This document shows positions 17,211 to 24,542 of a stretch of 64,000 nt of DNA, in pieces; position 1 is the first letter of the stretch; every line of letters starts with the position of its first letter. The notes under the pieces are model-generated. The model worked only from the letters and a program-made list of their open reading frames with translations, had not been told where the DNA came from and made no database searches. Origin of the DNA: an uncultured Lachnoclostridium sp. Its GTDB lineage: Bacteria > Bacillota > Clostridia > Lachnospirales > Lachnospiraceae. The position numbers and the translations under genes are program-made. The stretch lies in contig CALWDO010000002.1 of the NCBI GenBank assembly GCA_944376715.1, positions 1 to 64,000 of the forward strand, given 5' to 3'.

Positions 17211-17875
17211 TTTTCTTCCTCCTCCAGCATCCGCTGAATATACGATTTCACAGATCCGGTTTTTCCAAGTTTAGGAAGACAGATTTCCTTAAGGGAACAT
17301 GCGTTACAAGACTTGCTGTATTTTACTCTGGGAGTATAGCGCCGTGAATAATATCCGTGCATTTCTCCGAACATATCCCGTACCTCCTCCTTAAGTTCTT
17401 TCGTAATCTCCACCGGTTCACGACGCCGTGTTTCCCCATAAAAGATCGCTCCTTCCGGAATTTGTGTGGAAAACATTTCTTCCAGGCATAAAACTTGCGC
17501 GGCAAGCTGCAGTTTGTCCTCTTCTGTCAGTTTCGGTTTCCCTTTCTTATATTCAATAGGGTATACCGAATATAGTCCCCTATGCCCATACAGCTTTATT
17601 CCATCTTCACATTTATGAAATTCCACTACGTCACATTCTCCGCTGATTCCAAGTTCCCTGGAAGAAACCGGCATAGCCCTTGCTATGATTACATCTTTTC
17701 TTTTTTCTGTCAGATAAGGATCATGTACTTTTTTATGCATCAATTCTCCGACCACAGTATGTACATTATCTTCCCATTGCTGTTCAACATGAATCAAAGC
17801 CCATTGGCGCCTGCAAAATTTAAAGTGTTGTATTCCTGAAATCATCAAATAGTCATCTTCTGCATATTCCATCAA
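17207..17875 (-). CDS. cas4: CRISPR-associated exonuclease Cas4, type I-C
   Basis: 222 residues. The RecB-family nuclease core is seen in GECDVVEF and PIEYKKGKPK (the D-E-xK active-site pattern). A first iron-sulfur cysteine lies in QHFKFCRRQW near the N-terminus and the other three in SKSCNACSLKEIC near the C-terminus. Cas4 trims and orients prespacers by PAM for Cas1-Cas2. It overlaps cas7c and cas1 by 4 bp on either side. Confidence 0.96.
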   Translation of the reverse strand: MMEYAEDDYLMISGIQHFKFCRRQWALIHVEQQWEDNVHTVVGELMHKKVHDPYLTEKRKDVIIARAMPVSSRELGISGECDVVEFHKCEDGIKLYGHRGLYSVYPIEYKKGKPKLTEEDKLQLAAQVLCLEEMFSTQIPEGAIFYGETRRREPVEITKELKEEVRDMFGEMHGYYSRRYTPRVKYSKSCNACSLKEICLPKLGKTGSVKSYIQRMLEEEEK

Positions 17876-18783
17876 ATCATCCTTTTTATTTCCACCGAGT
17901 CCGGGATCTGGTCATTGTGGATCTGAACTGTATAGTCCTGATATTTTCTCGGATATTCTACCCCTTCATTTCTTCGGACTTCTACCGCGTCAAACAGTTT
18001 ATATGCCGGACAATCGCCCAATTCCTTACTATGCTTAAATACAATCAACTCCCGAACTGCCATTTTCCCTCTCGCAGCCGAATGATCGTTTTCAAACATA
18101 TTAATAATCGCATCCCAAAGAAGCTGCAGATCTTCTTCCGAAAATCCCGTCACTTTACGCGCCAGATTTGCAGAGATAAATCCTTCCGCCCGATACAGTC
18201 CGTATGGAACAATACTTTTCCTTCCCATCTCCGTACTCTTGTTTTCTGCATCTTTTTCTGTGGTGATTGCAACCCTGGTGATCGTCACCTCCTGGCTGAC
18301 AATCGGATCAATACTCCGGGCAAATCCAATCTGCACGGGCCCCCTCACCTGTCCGCAATTCAGCGATGCCTTCACAAAAGTCGTCATGACCGCCCCAAAT
18401 GTACGGATATCATAAAAGTTCCGACACATATAATCCCTCAACTTCACATCTACATCCGGATCGTCTTTTTTTAATTTTTTCAATGCGTCTGTAACTTTTT
18501 TATCTTCTGTCTCACGGATTCCCAGAGATTCGCATGCTTCCCTGTCGCTCCGATTCAAAGGTACATCTTCTTTTATGTAAATCTTATATCCGGCCTCGTC
18601 TTCTTTCACCATTTCTACATAATTACGAATCTTTCTTTTCAGACACACATCCGTCACCAGGCCAAGACCGCTCTCCGGATCAATCCTGGGCATATTTCCT
18701 GCATCTGGATCGCCGTTGGGATTTCCATTCTCCACGTCAAATAATATGACAAACTCATATCTGTTTTTGATTGCTTCGCTCAT
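17872..18783 (-). CDS. cas7c: Cascade backbone protein Cas7c (Csd2)
   Basis: 303 residues. It begins with the RAMP-type segment RYEFVILFDVENGNPNGDPD, the signature of type I-C Csd2/Cas7, and has the conserved VRGPVQIGFARSIDPI region. Copies of this subunit coat the spacer part of the crRNA; the thumb between each copy flips out every sixth base of the guide. The gene starts directly after the cas8c stop and overlaps cas4 by 4 bp. Confidence 0.96.
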   Translation of the reverse strand: MSEAIKNRYEFVILFDVENGNPNGDPDAGNMPRIDPESGLGLVTDVCLKRKIRNYVEMVKEDEAGYKIYIKEDVPLNRSDREACESLGIRETEDKKVTDALKKLKKDDPDVDVKLRDYMCRNFYDIRTFGAVMTTFVKASLNCGQVRGPVQIGFARSIDPIVSQEVTITRVAITTEKDAENKSTEMGRKSIVPYGLYRAEGFISANLARKVTGFSEEDLQLLWDAIINMFENDHSAARGKMAVRELIVFKHSKELGDCPAYKLFDAVEVRRNEGVEYPRKYQDYTVQIHNDQIPDSVEIKRMI

Positions 18784-19149
18784 TTATTTATCCTCCTTTT
18801 TCTCATATCTTTTCTGTACCTGGTGATAATATCCCAGGATGAATTTCCCCTGCTCTTCCAACGACAGCTGCTTTGGAAATGCCTCAAATTTTCCCATAAT
18901 CCCTGTCAACAGTTTTTCATAATAAATCTTTGATCCTGCTTTATCCCTCTCCAGCTTCCTCATATGACTATTCTTCAGTTTCAAAAGAATAGGGAAAACA
19001 AACGCCGGTGTCGCACAGGCAGAATTGAAATAGCGATCCCGGATCGTTGCGTTAATTCCTGGATTTGCATCCATCTGGACTGCCTCCAATACAGCAAACA
19101 GCCTTCCCAATACATATGGTGTTTCATTACTGGCTTCATTTAGTCCCAT
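18784..19149 (-). CDS. cas11c: Internal small subunit Cas11c encoded inside cas8c
   Basis: An in-frame ATG at codon 456 of cas8c (19147-19149, starting MGLNEASNETPYVLG) is preceded by GAGAGGAGATAATTAT, a strong ribosome site with 8-9 nt spacing that has no other purpose inside a gene. Translation from it gives a 121-residue helical protein, the size of the separate small subunit that type I-C Cascade is known to make by internal initiation. The protein would form the inner belly of the complex. Confidence 0.75.
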   Translation of the reverse strand: MGLNEASNETPYVLGRLFAVLEAVQMDANPGINATIRDRYFNSACATPAFVFPILLKLKNSHMRKLERDKAGSKIYYEKLLTGIMGKFEAFPKQLSLEEQGKFILGYYHQVQKRYEKKEDK

Positions 19150-20514
19150 ATAATTATCTCCTCTCTCCCATTTACGGTTTCGCATCAAATATGCTTTTAT
19201 AATACCGGCTCTTCCCCAGGTAACATTTCCCTGTTCCGCCCGGATACGAATCAGCGTATTCGTATAAAGACTCTCCGGATACTTGCTCCCCGATAAGACT
19301 GCCTGCAGTACCATGGCAGCCATATTGGGAATCGGTAACTTATCTTTGGATTTTTGATTTACCGTCTCATACAGCAGCTGTCTGGTCCCCAAGTATTCCC
19401 GTTTTTCCCAGGACGGCTTTACCACTGACATTCTTTGATAGTGTCGGGAAAGATTCTCCAGTATATTCCCAAAAGAATCCTGATAAAAAAATCTTACCGA
19501 AAGTCTCGCCGCATTAGGCGCCAAGCACAAAATATAAAACCTCTGATCCGGATTCAAAGAGATATCATGTACACGGATTACGCCCCATTGCTTCAGATTT
19601 TCGAATAATCCCTTCAACTCCTCCTGATTATCCGGTTCTGGTTCTGCTGCCATGGCAAAGAAATCCTGATATGCTTCTTCTCCGTTTTCCGCCCAGAATA
19701 CTACCATAGAATCTCCAAGCTGGAACGTATACTCTCTTTGACTCAAAAGATAATTCAAAGCTGTCGTGTAGGCAAATTCTGCATATTTTCCTACAGGGGC
19801 ATTATAACTCTGTTCTTTCCCATACGACTCGAAAGCGGGAGCGTTAAAGGAAACTAATGCCGCGCCGCTGGATTGTGCTCCCGGCACCCCTTTAATCGTC
19901 TTATGTATTCTGGAAATCTCCGCTCTTTTCCCCGTTACCAGACAGATTCCCTTCTGGGCTCCGGAACTACCATTTCTAAATTGATTCCATGCCTGTCTGA
20001 TATAAAAATCATCCTGTGCATTTTCCATCCCCATGCAAAAAACAAGATTACCACCGTCTGTTAAATTTTCCCAGTTTTCTTTTATTTCACTGCACTCTTC
20101 GGCTTTTTCAGGAATCCAGTTTTCAAAATACAAACGCACTGCCTGCGCCATATCTCCTTCTACACCGTTCAGTATATCCAAATGTTTCTCTTTAGCCGCC
20201 TGAAAGCATTCCAAAACCCTCTCATTCGTCCCATCTGTATCAATTCCAAGAATATATTTGGAATTATCACATAAAAAATTGGCAGACACCCCGGATGAAC
20301 GAGTCACCATTTCCGGAACAATGGCCGGAGACGGTATCCATACCTTTTTCTTTCCCCTTGGGACCTCTTGTTTTAAGGAAATAATTCCGAGTATTTTTCC
20401 TTCCCTTGATAGATTCAATGCATAGGAAACTTTCGCCTGACACCAGCCTTCCTTTGCCACCTTACCTTCTTCCGCCAAGTCCTCATAATACTTTACCAAT
20501 GCCTGCAAGATCAT
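18784..20514 (-). CDS. cas8c: Cascade large subunit Cas8c (Csd1)
   Basis: 576 residues, typical for Csd1. It starts MILQALVKYYEDLAEEGKVA and contains KYILGIDTDG and the characteristic QLGDSMVVFWAEN. Cas8c recognises the PAM (5'-TTC in studied I-C systems) and recruits Cas3. It overlaps cas5c by 4 bp. The last 121 codons form a second reading unit with its own ribosome site (Cas11c, listed separately). Confidence 0.95.
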   Translation of the reverse strand: MILQALVKYYEDLAEEGKVAKEGWCQAKVSYALNLSREGKILGIISLKQEVPRGKKKVWIPSPAIVPEMVTRSSGVSANFLCDNSKYILGIDTDGTNERVLECFQAAKEKHLDILNGVEGDMAQAVRLYFENWIPEKAEECSEIKENWENLTDGGNLVFCMGMENAQDDFYIRQAWNQFRNGSSGAQKGICLVTGKRAEISRIHKTIKGVPGAQSSGAALVSFNAPAFESYGKEQSYNAPVGKYAEFAYTTALNYLLSQREYTFQLGDSMVVFWAENGEEAYQDFFAMAAEPEPDNQEELKGLFENLKQWGVIRVHDISLNPDQRFYILCLAPNAARLSVRFFYQDSFGNILENLSRHYQRMSVVKPSWEKREYLGTRQLLYETVNQKSKDKLPIPNMAAMVLQAVLSGSKYPESLYTNTLIRIRAEQGNVTWGRAGIIKAYLMRNRKWERGDNYMGLNEASNETPYVLGRLFAVLEAVQMDANPGINATIRDRYFNSACATPAFVFPILLKLKNSHMRKLERDKAGSKIYYEKLLTGIMGKFEAFPKQLSLEEQGKFILGYYHQVQKRYEKKEDK

Positions 20515-21173
20515 CGAACCACCTCACAGTCTCTCAGATCCAAAACGCCATTTTTCATAACCGCCCGGAAAAACATAGGCTGAATATTTTCCTTATCTGA
20601 ATAGTCAATATCGTAAAGCATATACCCCAGGTCTTTTTCATCCACATCATCATAAGCCGTCTGAATCTGCTCTTCTTCGCAAAGGCAGAAATGTGCCGGA
20701 AACTCCCTGCATCCAAAATATGGCATGTGGAAGCACTCCCCCCGCCGCAGCCGTCTCATGATGATATCTTTAAATTTTCCCGGATTGTCCGATGCATTGG
20801 CATTTTCTGTCATCTCGAAATGAGCTTCAATCACATATTCCACATCGTACAACAACAGTGACGCCCGCTGCACAATGTCGGACTTACTGCTTATGTAGAG
20901 GAGCTTGTCTGCGCCATTGTAAACTTGCAACACACTGCTTGCGAGAATCTTACTCTTCACTTCATTGCGCCGGACACTGGTAAATTGGATCGGTTTTTTT
21001 ACATAAATCTTATCGATTATCCATCTCATACCAGGATGCCAGTAAATAGCTTCCAGTATCCCTCTCGCGGCAGACGGGGTCATTACATCATAAGAACACC
21101 GCTCCACTTTGAGTTCCGGACGCGAAAAAAGAGCATAATCACCCCATACCCTGACTCTTACCCCCATTCCCAT
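20511..21173 (-). CDS. cas5c: Cascade subunit and crRNA-processing ribonuclease Cas5c
   Basis: 220 residues, starting MGMGVRVRVWGDYALFSRPELKVERCSYDVMTPS cut across the RAMP fold, with the family segment PSAARGILEAIYWHPGMRWIIDKI. In type I-C there is no Cas6, and Cas5 cuts each repeat so that the crRNA keeps an 11-nt 5' handle (here TGGATTGAAAT). The gene starts 26 bp after the partner gene of the ADP-ribosyltransferase-like protein with AAAGGGG as ribosome site. No promoter is visible between them, so both are likely on one transcript. Confidence 0.95.
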   Translation of the reverse strand: MGMGVRVRVWGDYALFSRPELKVERCSYDVMTPSAARGILEAIYWHPGMRWIIDKIYVKKPIQFTSVRRNEVKSKILASSVLQVYNGADKLLYISSKSDIVQRASLLLYDVEYVIEAHFEMTENANASDNPGKFKDIIMRRLRRGECFHMPYFGCREFPAHFCLCEEEQIQTAYDDVDEKDLGYMLYDIDYSDKENIQPMFFRAVMKNGVLDLRDCEVVR

Positions 21174-21199
21174 AATCCATACCCCTTCCTTTCTTTCAT

Positions 21200-21640
21200 C
21201 TACAGTACCACTCCTTCCTTATAACATGCCGCAATATAATCTCGCGGCTGATAATAGAAATCTGTATTATAATCCGAGATATGCGCGTCGATCCAGGAAT
21301 GATATACTTCCCAGATCCCATCCACAATCTGTTCATCCGTATAGGAGTCTTCTATCAGTCTTTCATATACTTCTCCGATATCCCAGTAATCCGGCACGGA
21401 ATACCTGCATTCTTTTACATTGTCAAAGTTCCCCTCTGTAATCCCGCTTTCTTCTATAAATTCCGCCGCGACTTTCTCTATTGGTTCACAATGAAATACA
21501 TCCGCATATTCATAAATTCTTGCAATTCTGTCTTTTCCAAGATAATCTACAACTTCTTTTCTCGCCCTTTTCATCCGTCTGCCAATATATTCGATCAGAC
21601 TGCATGTGAAAAATAAATGGTTATTATTTTTTTTGCCCAT
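21200..21640 (-). CDS. Small helical partner of the DUF3990 protein, embedded in the cas operon
   Basis: 147 residues from the ATG at 21640 (MGKKNNNHLFFTCSLIEYIG), overlapping the end of the DUF3990 gene by 17 bp; GGAAGTGAGG lies upstream. The sequence is rich in acidic and aromatic residues (ADVFHCEPIEKVAAEF, VPDYWDIGEVYERLI, HISDYNTDFYYQP) and predicted helical, without membrane segments. From memory such proteins follow DUF3990 genes in other Clostridia, but I know no function. An antitoxin or a specificity factor is a fair guess. An A8 tract at the overlap (about 21627-21634) could allow slippage between the two frames. Confidence 0.7.
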   Translation of the reverse strand: MGKKNNNHLFFTCSLIEYIGRRMKRARKEVVDYLGKDRIARIYEYADVFHCEPIEKVAAEFIEESGITEGNFDNVKECRYSVPDYWDIGEVYERLIEDSYTDEQIVDGIWEVYHSWIDAHISDYNTDFYYQPRDYIAACYKEGVVL

Positions 21641-22106
21641 ATACGACCTCACTTCCCACAAATGTCAATGTATCTAGAGCAGAGATCGAGTGAAAACTAA
21701 TCTGATGAGTCGGATGTTTGAATTTCACCAGTTCCCAGAAAGCCGCTCTTGATATCTTTCCATCTATAAAATTTTGAATATAGTTATAGATCGTGTCGTC
21801 TGCCATAGGTCCTTCCACAATATCATATTTATGTGCTTTACCGCTGCGGCAGGCTACAACAAAATCCAGCCACTCTTCTGTCATCTCTGGAAATGTTAAA
21901 TAACTTAAATTGCTATTCGGAATATATTCATACTTATTCAAATACCCATCACTTCCATAACGCGATGCCCAACGTTTTGCCTGCTCTTCAATTTTCGTAC
22001 AGTAAAATCCAAAGTAAAAGTCCTTATTAAATTTTGCCTTTCTGATTTCTGGATATTCTACAATTTCGCCTCTTCCATGGTATAAAATCATACTTCTATC
22101 TTTCAT
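21624..22106 (-). CDS. DUF3990-type, ADP-ribosyltransferase-like protein at the head of the Cascade operon
   Basis: 160 residues from the ATG at 22106 (MKDRSMILYHGRGEIVEYPE); M6 (22091) is an alternative start. The open frame reaches 90 codons further, but this part spans the promoter and intergenic RNA region and is not coding. LYHG (His10) and KDFYFGFYCTKIEEQAKRWA (residues 28-47) match the first two motifs of ADP-ribosyltransferase folds (YHG..., DFGxGFYxT); IVEGPMADDTIYNYIQ is the conserved third segment of DUF3990. If active it would transfer ADP-ribose from NAD to an unknown target and could be a toxin. It lies between cas3 and cas5c, where type I-C loci normally have nothing, under its own promoter. 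Confidence 0.75.
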   Translation of the reverse strand: MKDRSMILYHGRGEIVEYPEIRKAKFNKDFYFGFYCTKIEEQAKRWASRYGSDGYLNKYEYIPNSNLSYLTFPEMTEEWLDFVVACRSGKAHKYDIVEGPMADDTIYNYIQNFIDGKISRAAFWELVKFKHPTHQISFHSISALDTLTFVGSEVVYGQKK

Positions 22107-22131
22107 TTTCTTTATTTTCTGATTTTTTCCA

Positions 22132-22160
22132 ATTATACTACACCTCATATCTAAGTGCAA
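22132..22160 (-). promoter_or_regulatory. Promoter of the DUF3990-partner-cas5c...cas2 operon
   Basis: On the minus strand TTGCAC (22155-22160), a 17-bp spacer and a perfect TATAAT (22132-22137). The transcript would start near 22125 with a short leader. No other promoter was found between here and cas2, so this probably drives the Cascade and adaptation genes too. Confidence 0.7.
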
Positions 22161-22197
22161 TACTGTTTTAAATATTTTTACTTCAAATTTTATCGAA
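22161..22197 (-). promoter_or_regulatory. Cascade target site (PAM plus partial protospacer) just upstream of the -35 box
   Basis: On the minus strand, TTC (22195-22197) is followed by GATAAAATTTGAAGTAA (22194 down to 22178). The guide of the crRNA-like RNA encoded at 22251-22337 reads GATAACATTTGCAGTAA, so 15 of 17 bases match, with mismatches only at 6 and 12. From position 18 on there is no match beyond chance. A full 34-bp footprint would end at 22161, touching the -35 box at 22160. Confidence 0.7.
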
Positions 22198-22215
22198 TTG
22201 ATTTTATGAATATTA

Positions 22216-22244
22216 TTGAAGTTATTCTTTTCTTCTGTTATACT
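22216..22244 (+). promoter_or_regulatory. Extended -10 promoter of the crRNA-like RNA
   Basis: TTGAAG (22216-22221), a 17-bp spacer, TATACT (22239-22244) with TG one base upstream of it (extended -10). The start is expected at about 22251, exactly where the repeat-like hairpin begins. Confidence 0.65.
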
Positions 22245-22250
22245 TTTTTC

Positions 22251-22337
22251 GTCAGGGAATCCTGTGGATTGAAATGATAACATTTGCAGTAATGCAAACA
22301 GGACGGCATCAAAGTATATTTTGCTTTGATGCCGTCC
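22251..22337 (+). ncRNA. crRNA-like regulatory RNA (pseudo-repeat, pseudo-spacer, 3' hairpin)
   Basis: Three parts. First (22251-22275) a pseudo-repeat: GTCAGGGAATCCTG, a small hairpin (CAGG/CCTG), then TGGATTGAAAT, identical to the last 11 nt of the repeat in its transcribed direction, that is the whole 5' handle left by Cas5c; with the preceding G the identity is 12 nt. Second (from 22276) a guide whose first 17 nt match a TTC-flanked site before the operon promoter. Third a 14-bp hairpin (22301-22337). This is the architecture of known crRNA-like regulators (CreR, CreA). Processing and function have not been shown. Confidence 0.65.
22301..22337. terminator. 14-bp hairpin downstream of cas3 and at the 3' end of the crRNA-like RNA
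   Basis: GGACGGCATCAAAG (22301-22314) and CTTTGATGCCGTCC (22324-22337) are perfectly complementary around a 9-nt loop. Read on minus it lies 36 bp after the cas3 stop; read on plus it closes the crRNA-like RNA. Neither side has a good U-tract, so it may protect a 3' end rather than end transcription. Confidence 0.5.
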
Positions 22338-22372
22338 GCACTTATTACAGGTATAAATTCTCTTCATACTTT

Positions 22373-24514
22373 TCAAGAAAAAATAGCTATCCCCGACTCC
22401 ACATCCAGGCTCAGCCCCATCTCATCTGTATACTGAGAAAAATTCACCAGTTCATAATAATCCTCGATATCTTCAGAAATCCTTTGAATCATCCCCGCAC
22501 CATATAATTTATCGAAATCCTTTTCATACACCTGGACACAGTACTTTCCTGCTTCCCGCATCCCTGACTTTGTGTATCCCTGGCATTTCATTTTCTGCAA
22601 AAGCTGCTTTGCCTCTTCTTCCAGTGGAATATATATCGTTTTCGCATTTTCTTCAATCAGCCGAAATTCTTTGCCTACTTTTGAAAAATTGTATCTTTGT
22701 TTCCTGAATTCCTCCATGATCCGCTTTTTATCCAAACCCTCTCCCCGAAAATGATAGAGCCGCTGAAAATATTCTTCCACCATTTTCTGAGAAGACAGCT
22801 CCCATCCTTCTGCAAGCAGATTCTTGGTCACGTCGATCTGCTGCCTTTGTCCCGGTACGGACTCTTTTCCCTCAACCCAGAAAAGACACACCACACTTTC
22901 TGCCGCGCATCGTTTCCCTTCGCGATTGCATCTTCCTGCCGCTTGTATGATGGAGTCCACTCCGGCGATCTGCCGGTACACCGTCTCAAAATCCAGATCC
23001 ACTCCGGCTTCCACCAGGCTCGTCGAGATGACGATACATTTTTTCTGATCCTTCAAACGTTTTCTGATCTTATCCAGAATCCTATATCTATGCTTGGGAT
23101 ACATGGTTGTAGACAGATGATAAACCCCGTCCCCTTTTAACTGCTGATATACGCGCTGTGCCTGTTTTCTGGTATTCACAATGCATAACGCCTGATTTTC
23201 ATTTTCCAATCTCCCCACCAGATCTTCCTCAAATACCGCACCCAGATTCTGATAATTCACCCTCTCAAAAAATCGGAACTGTTCCTCCATCCTGGGACAC
23301 AACTCTATAATATTCGTGATATTTGGAAAAAAAGAATCCAGTGCAGGCTGCGTAGCAGTACACAATACTACACTGGATCTATAATTTCTGACCAGTTCTT
23401 CCAGCATAGCCGTACATGGAACCAAGTAATCATTGGGCAGCATTTGTGCTTCATCCAAAACAATTACACTATTCGCAATGTTATGCAATTTTCTGCACCG
23501 GGAAGATTTATTTGCAAACAAAGATTCAAAAAACTGTACATTTGTTGTTACTACCACCGGCTTATCCCAGTTCTCTGAGGCAAGCTGCATGGGAATCAGT
23601 TCCTCCGCATCTCTGTAATCCACATTACAATGATGTTCCAATACGTTCCGTTCTCCCAGAATATCCCGGAATACGCCGGCATTCTGCTCAATGATACTGG
23701 TATAAGGAATCACATAAATCACCCGGTCCATCTGATGCTTCACTGCATGATTCAGAGCAAACGCCAACGAGGCAATCGTCTTCCCTCCACCGGTAGGCAC
23801 AGTCAGACGAAACATCCCCTTTTCCGCCTCTCCACTGTCCAGACAGTGCTTCAGAATCTCCGTTCGCCTCCCGTTCACTGTCTCCAGATCGTCATTCTGC
23901 AGCCAGCCGGAAATATGCTGATCTAGTTTTTCCAGAAGAACCCCCATGCTTTCCCCCGCATCCCGTTCCACCCGTTCATTTTTCATGAATCTCTCTGTAT
24001 CCAAGAAATCAGCATCCACCAGACAAGAGTATAACATCCGAATAAAGGTACTCATGGAAAAATCAGGATTCTTTGTTGTTCTTTGATCAAAGGGCAGCGT
24101 TTTCACATCCGGAATTCTGATTTCATCCCTATATGCCTGATAACTTTCTACTTTTTTCCTTTTTCTGGCCTCCAAGGTCCCATCCGTATCAAAAGAGCTT
24201 CCATAATCTGGAAGTCCCGTATGATGCCCCGCGATACAGTAGCTCATATATCCGTATAAACCGCCTTTTTCCATGCATACCTGTGCGCCAGCCGTGGAAT
24301 GGTCAACCTGCCTGTTGCTGTTCTCTTCCAGCTTTTTTTGAAATGCTTCTGAATATTTTCCAATATCGTGAAGCATCCCGCAGCAGTAACCCCAATCCTT
24401 TTTCCCGAATGATTCCGCAAACTGCGCGGCTAGCCCAGCAGTTCCTTCCAGGTGTTCTTTTAATGTCTGTTTTCTGTCTCTGTTTCCTTCATCCACATGT
24501 GCAAAATACTCCAT
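22373..24514 (-). CDS. cas3: CRISPR nuclease-helicase Cas3, type I-C
   Basis: 713 residues. The N-terminal HD nuclease domain has His21 (KEHLEGT), His49-Asp50 (MLHDIGKYSEAF) and VDHSTAG (around 70-76). The SF2 helicase follows with VPTGGGKTIASL (Walker A, ~240-250), VLDEAQMLP (motif II, DEAQ at 354-357) and the motif VI segment QAAGRCNREG. It degrades target DNA after Cascade binding. The ribosome site is AAGGGGGATGAA. It is separated from the Cascade operon by the DUF3990 promoter region and a hairpin. It starts 28 bp after the DUF1848 gene without a clear promoter, so part of its expression may come from that operon. Confidence 0.97.
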   Translation of the reverse strand: MEYFAHVDEGNRDRKQTLKEHLEGTAGLAAQFAESFGKKDWGYCCGMLHDIGKYSEAFQKKLEENSNRQVDHSTAGAQVCMEKGGLYGYMSYCIAGHHTGLPDYGSSFDTDGTLEARKRKKVESYQAYRDEIRIPDVKTLPFDQRTTKNPDFSMSTFIRMLYSCLVDADFLDTERFMKNERVERDAGESMGVLLEKLDQHISGWLQNDDLETVNGRRTEILKHCLDSGEAEKGMFRLTVPTGGGKTIASLAFALNHAVKHQMDRVIYVIPYTSIIEQNAGVFRDILGERNVLEHHCNVDYRDAEELIPMQLASENWDKPVVVTTNVQFFESLFANKSSRCRKLHNIANSVIVLDEAQMLPNDYLVPCTAMLEELVRNYRSSVVLCTATQPALDSFFPNITNIIELCPRMEEQFRFFERVNYQNLGAVFEEDLVGRLENENQALCIVNTRKQAQRVYQQLKGDGVYHLSTTMYPKHRYRILDKIRKRLKDQKKCIVISTSLVEAGVDLDFETVYRQIAGVDSIIQAAGRCNREGKRCAAESVVCLFWVEGKESVPGQRQQIDVTKNLLAEGWELSSQKMVEEYFQRLYHFRGEGLDKKRIMEEFRKQRYNFSKVGKEFRLIEENAKTIYIPLEEEAKQLLQKMKCQGYTKSGMREAGKYCVQVYEKDFDKLYGAGMIQRISEDIEDYYELVNFSQYTDEMGLSLDVESGIAIFS

Positions 24515-24542
24515 TTCATCCCCCTTGGATTCTTATATTCCT

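Noticed and set aside
22107-22376. N-terminal 90-codon extension of the DUF3990 gene starting MKSMKRIYTC
   Set aside because: It covers the hairpin, the crRNA-like RNA, the Cascade target and the operon promoter, has no ribosome site at its start, and shows no protein-like features; homology to DUF3990 begins at MILYHG.
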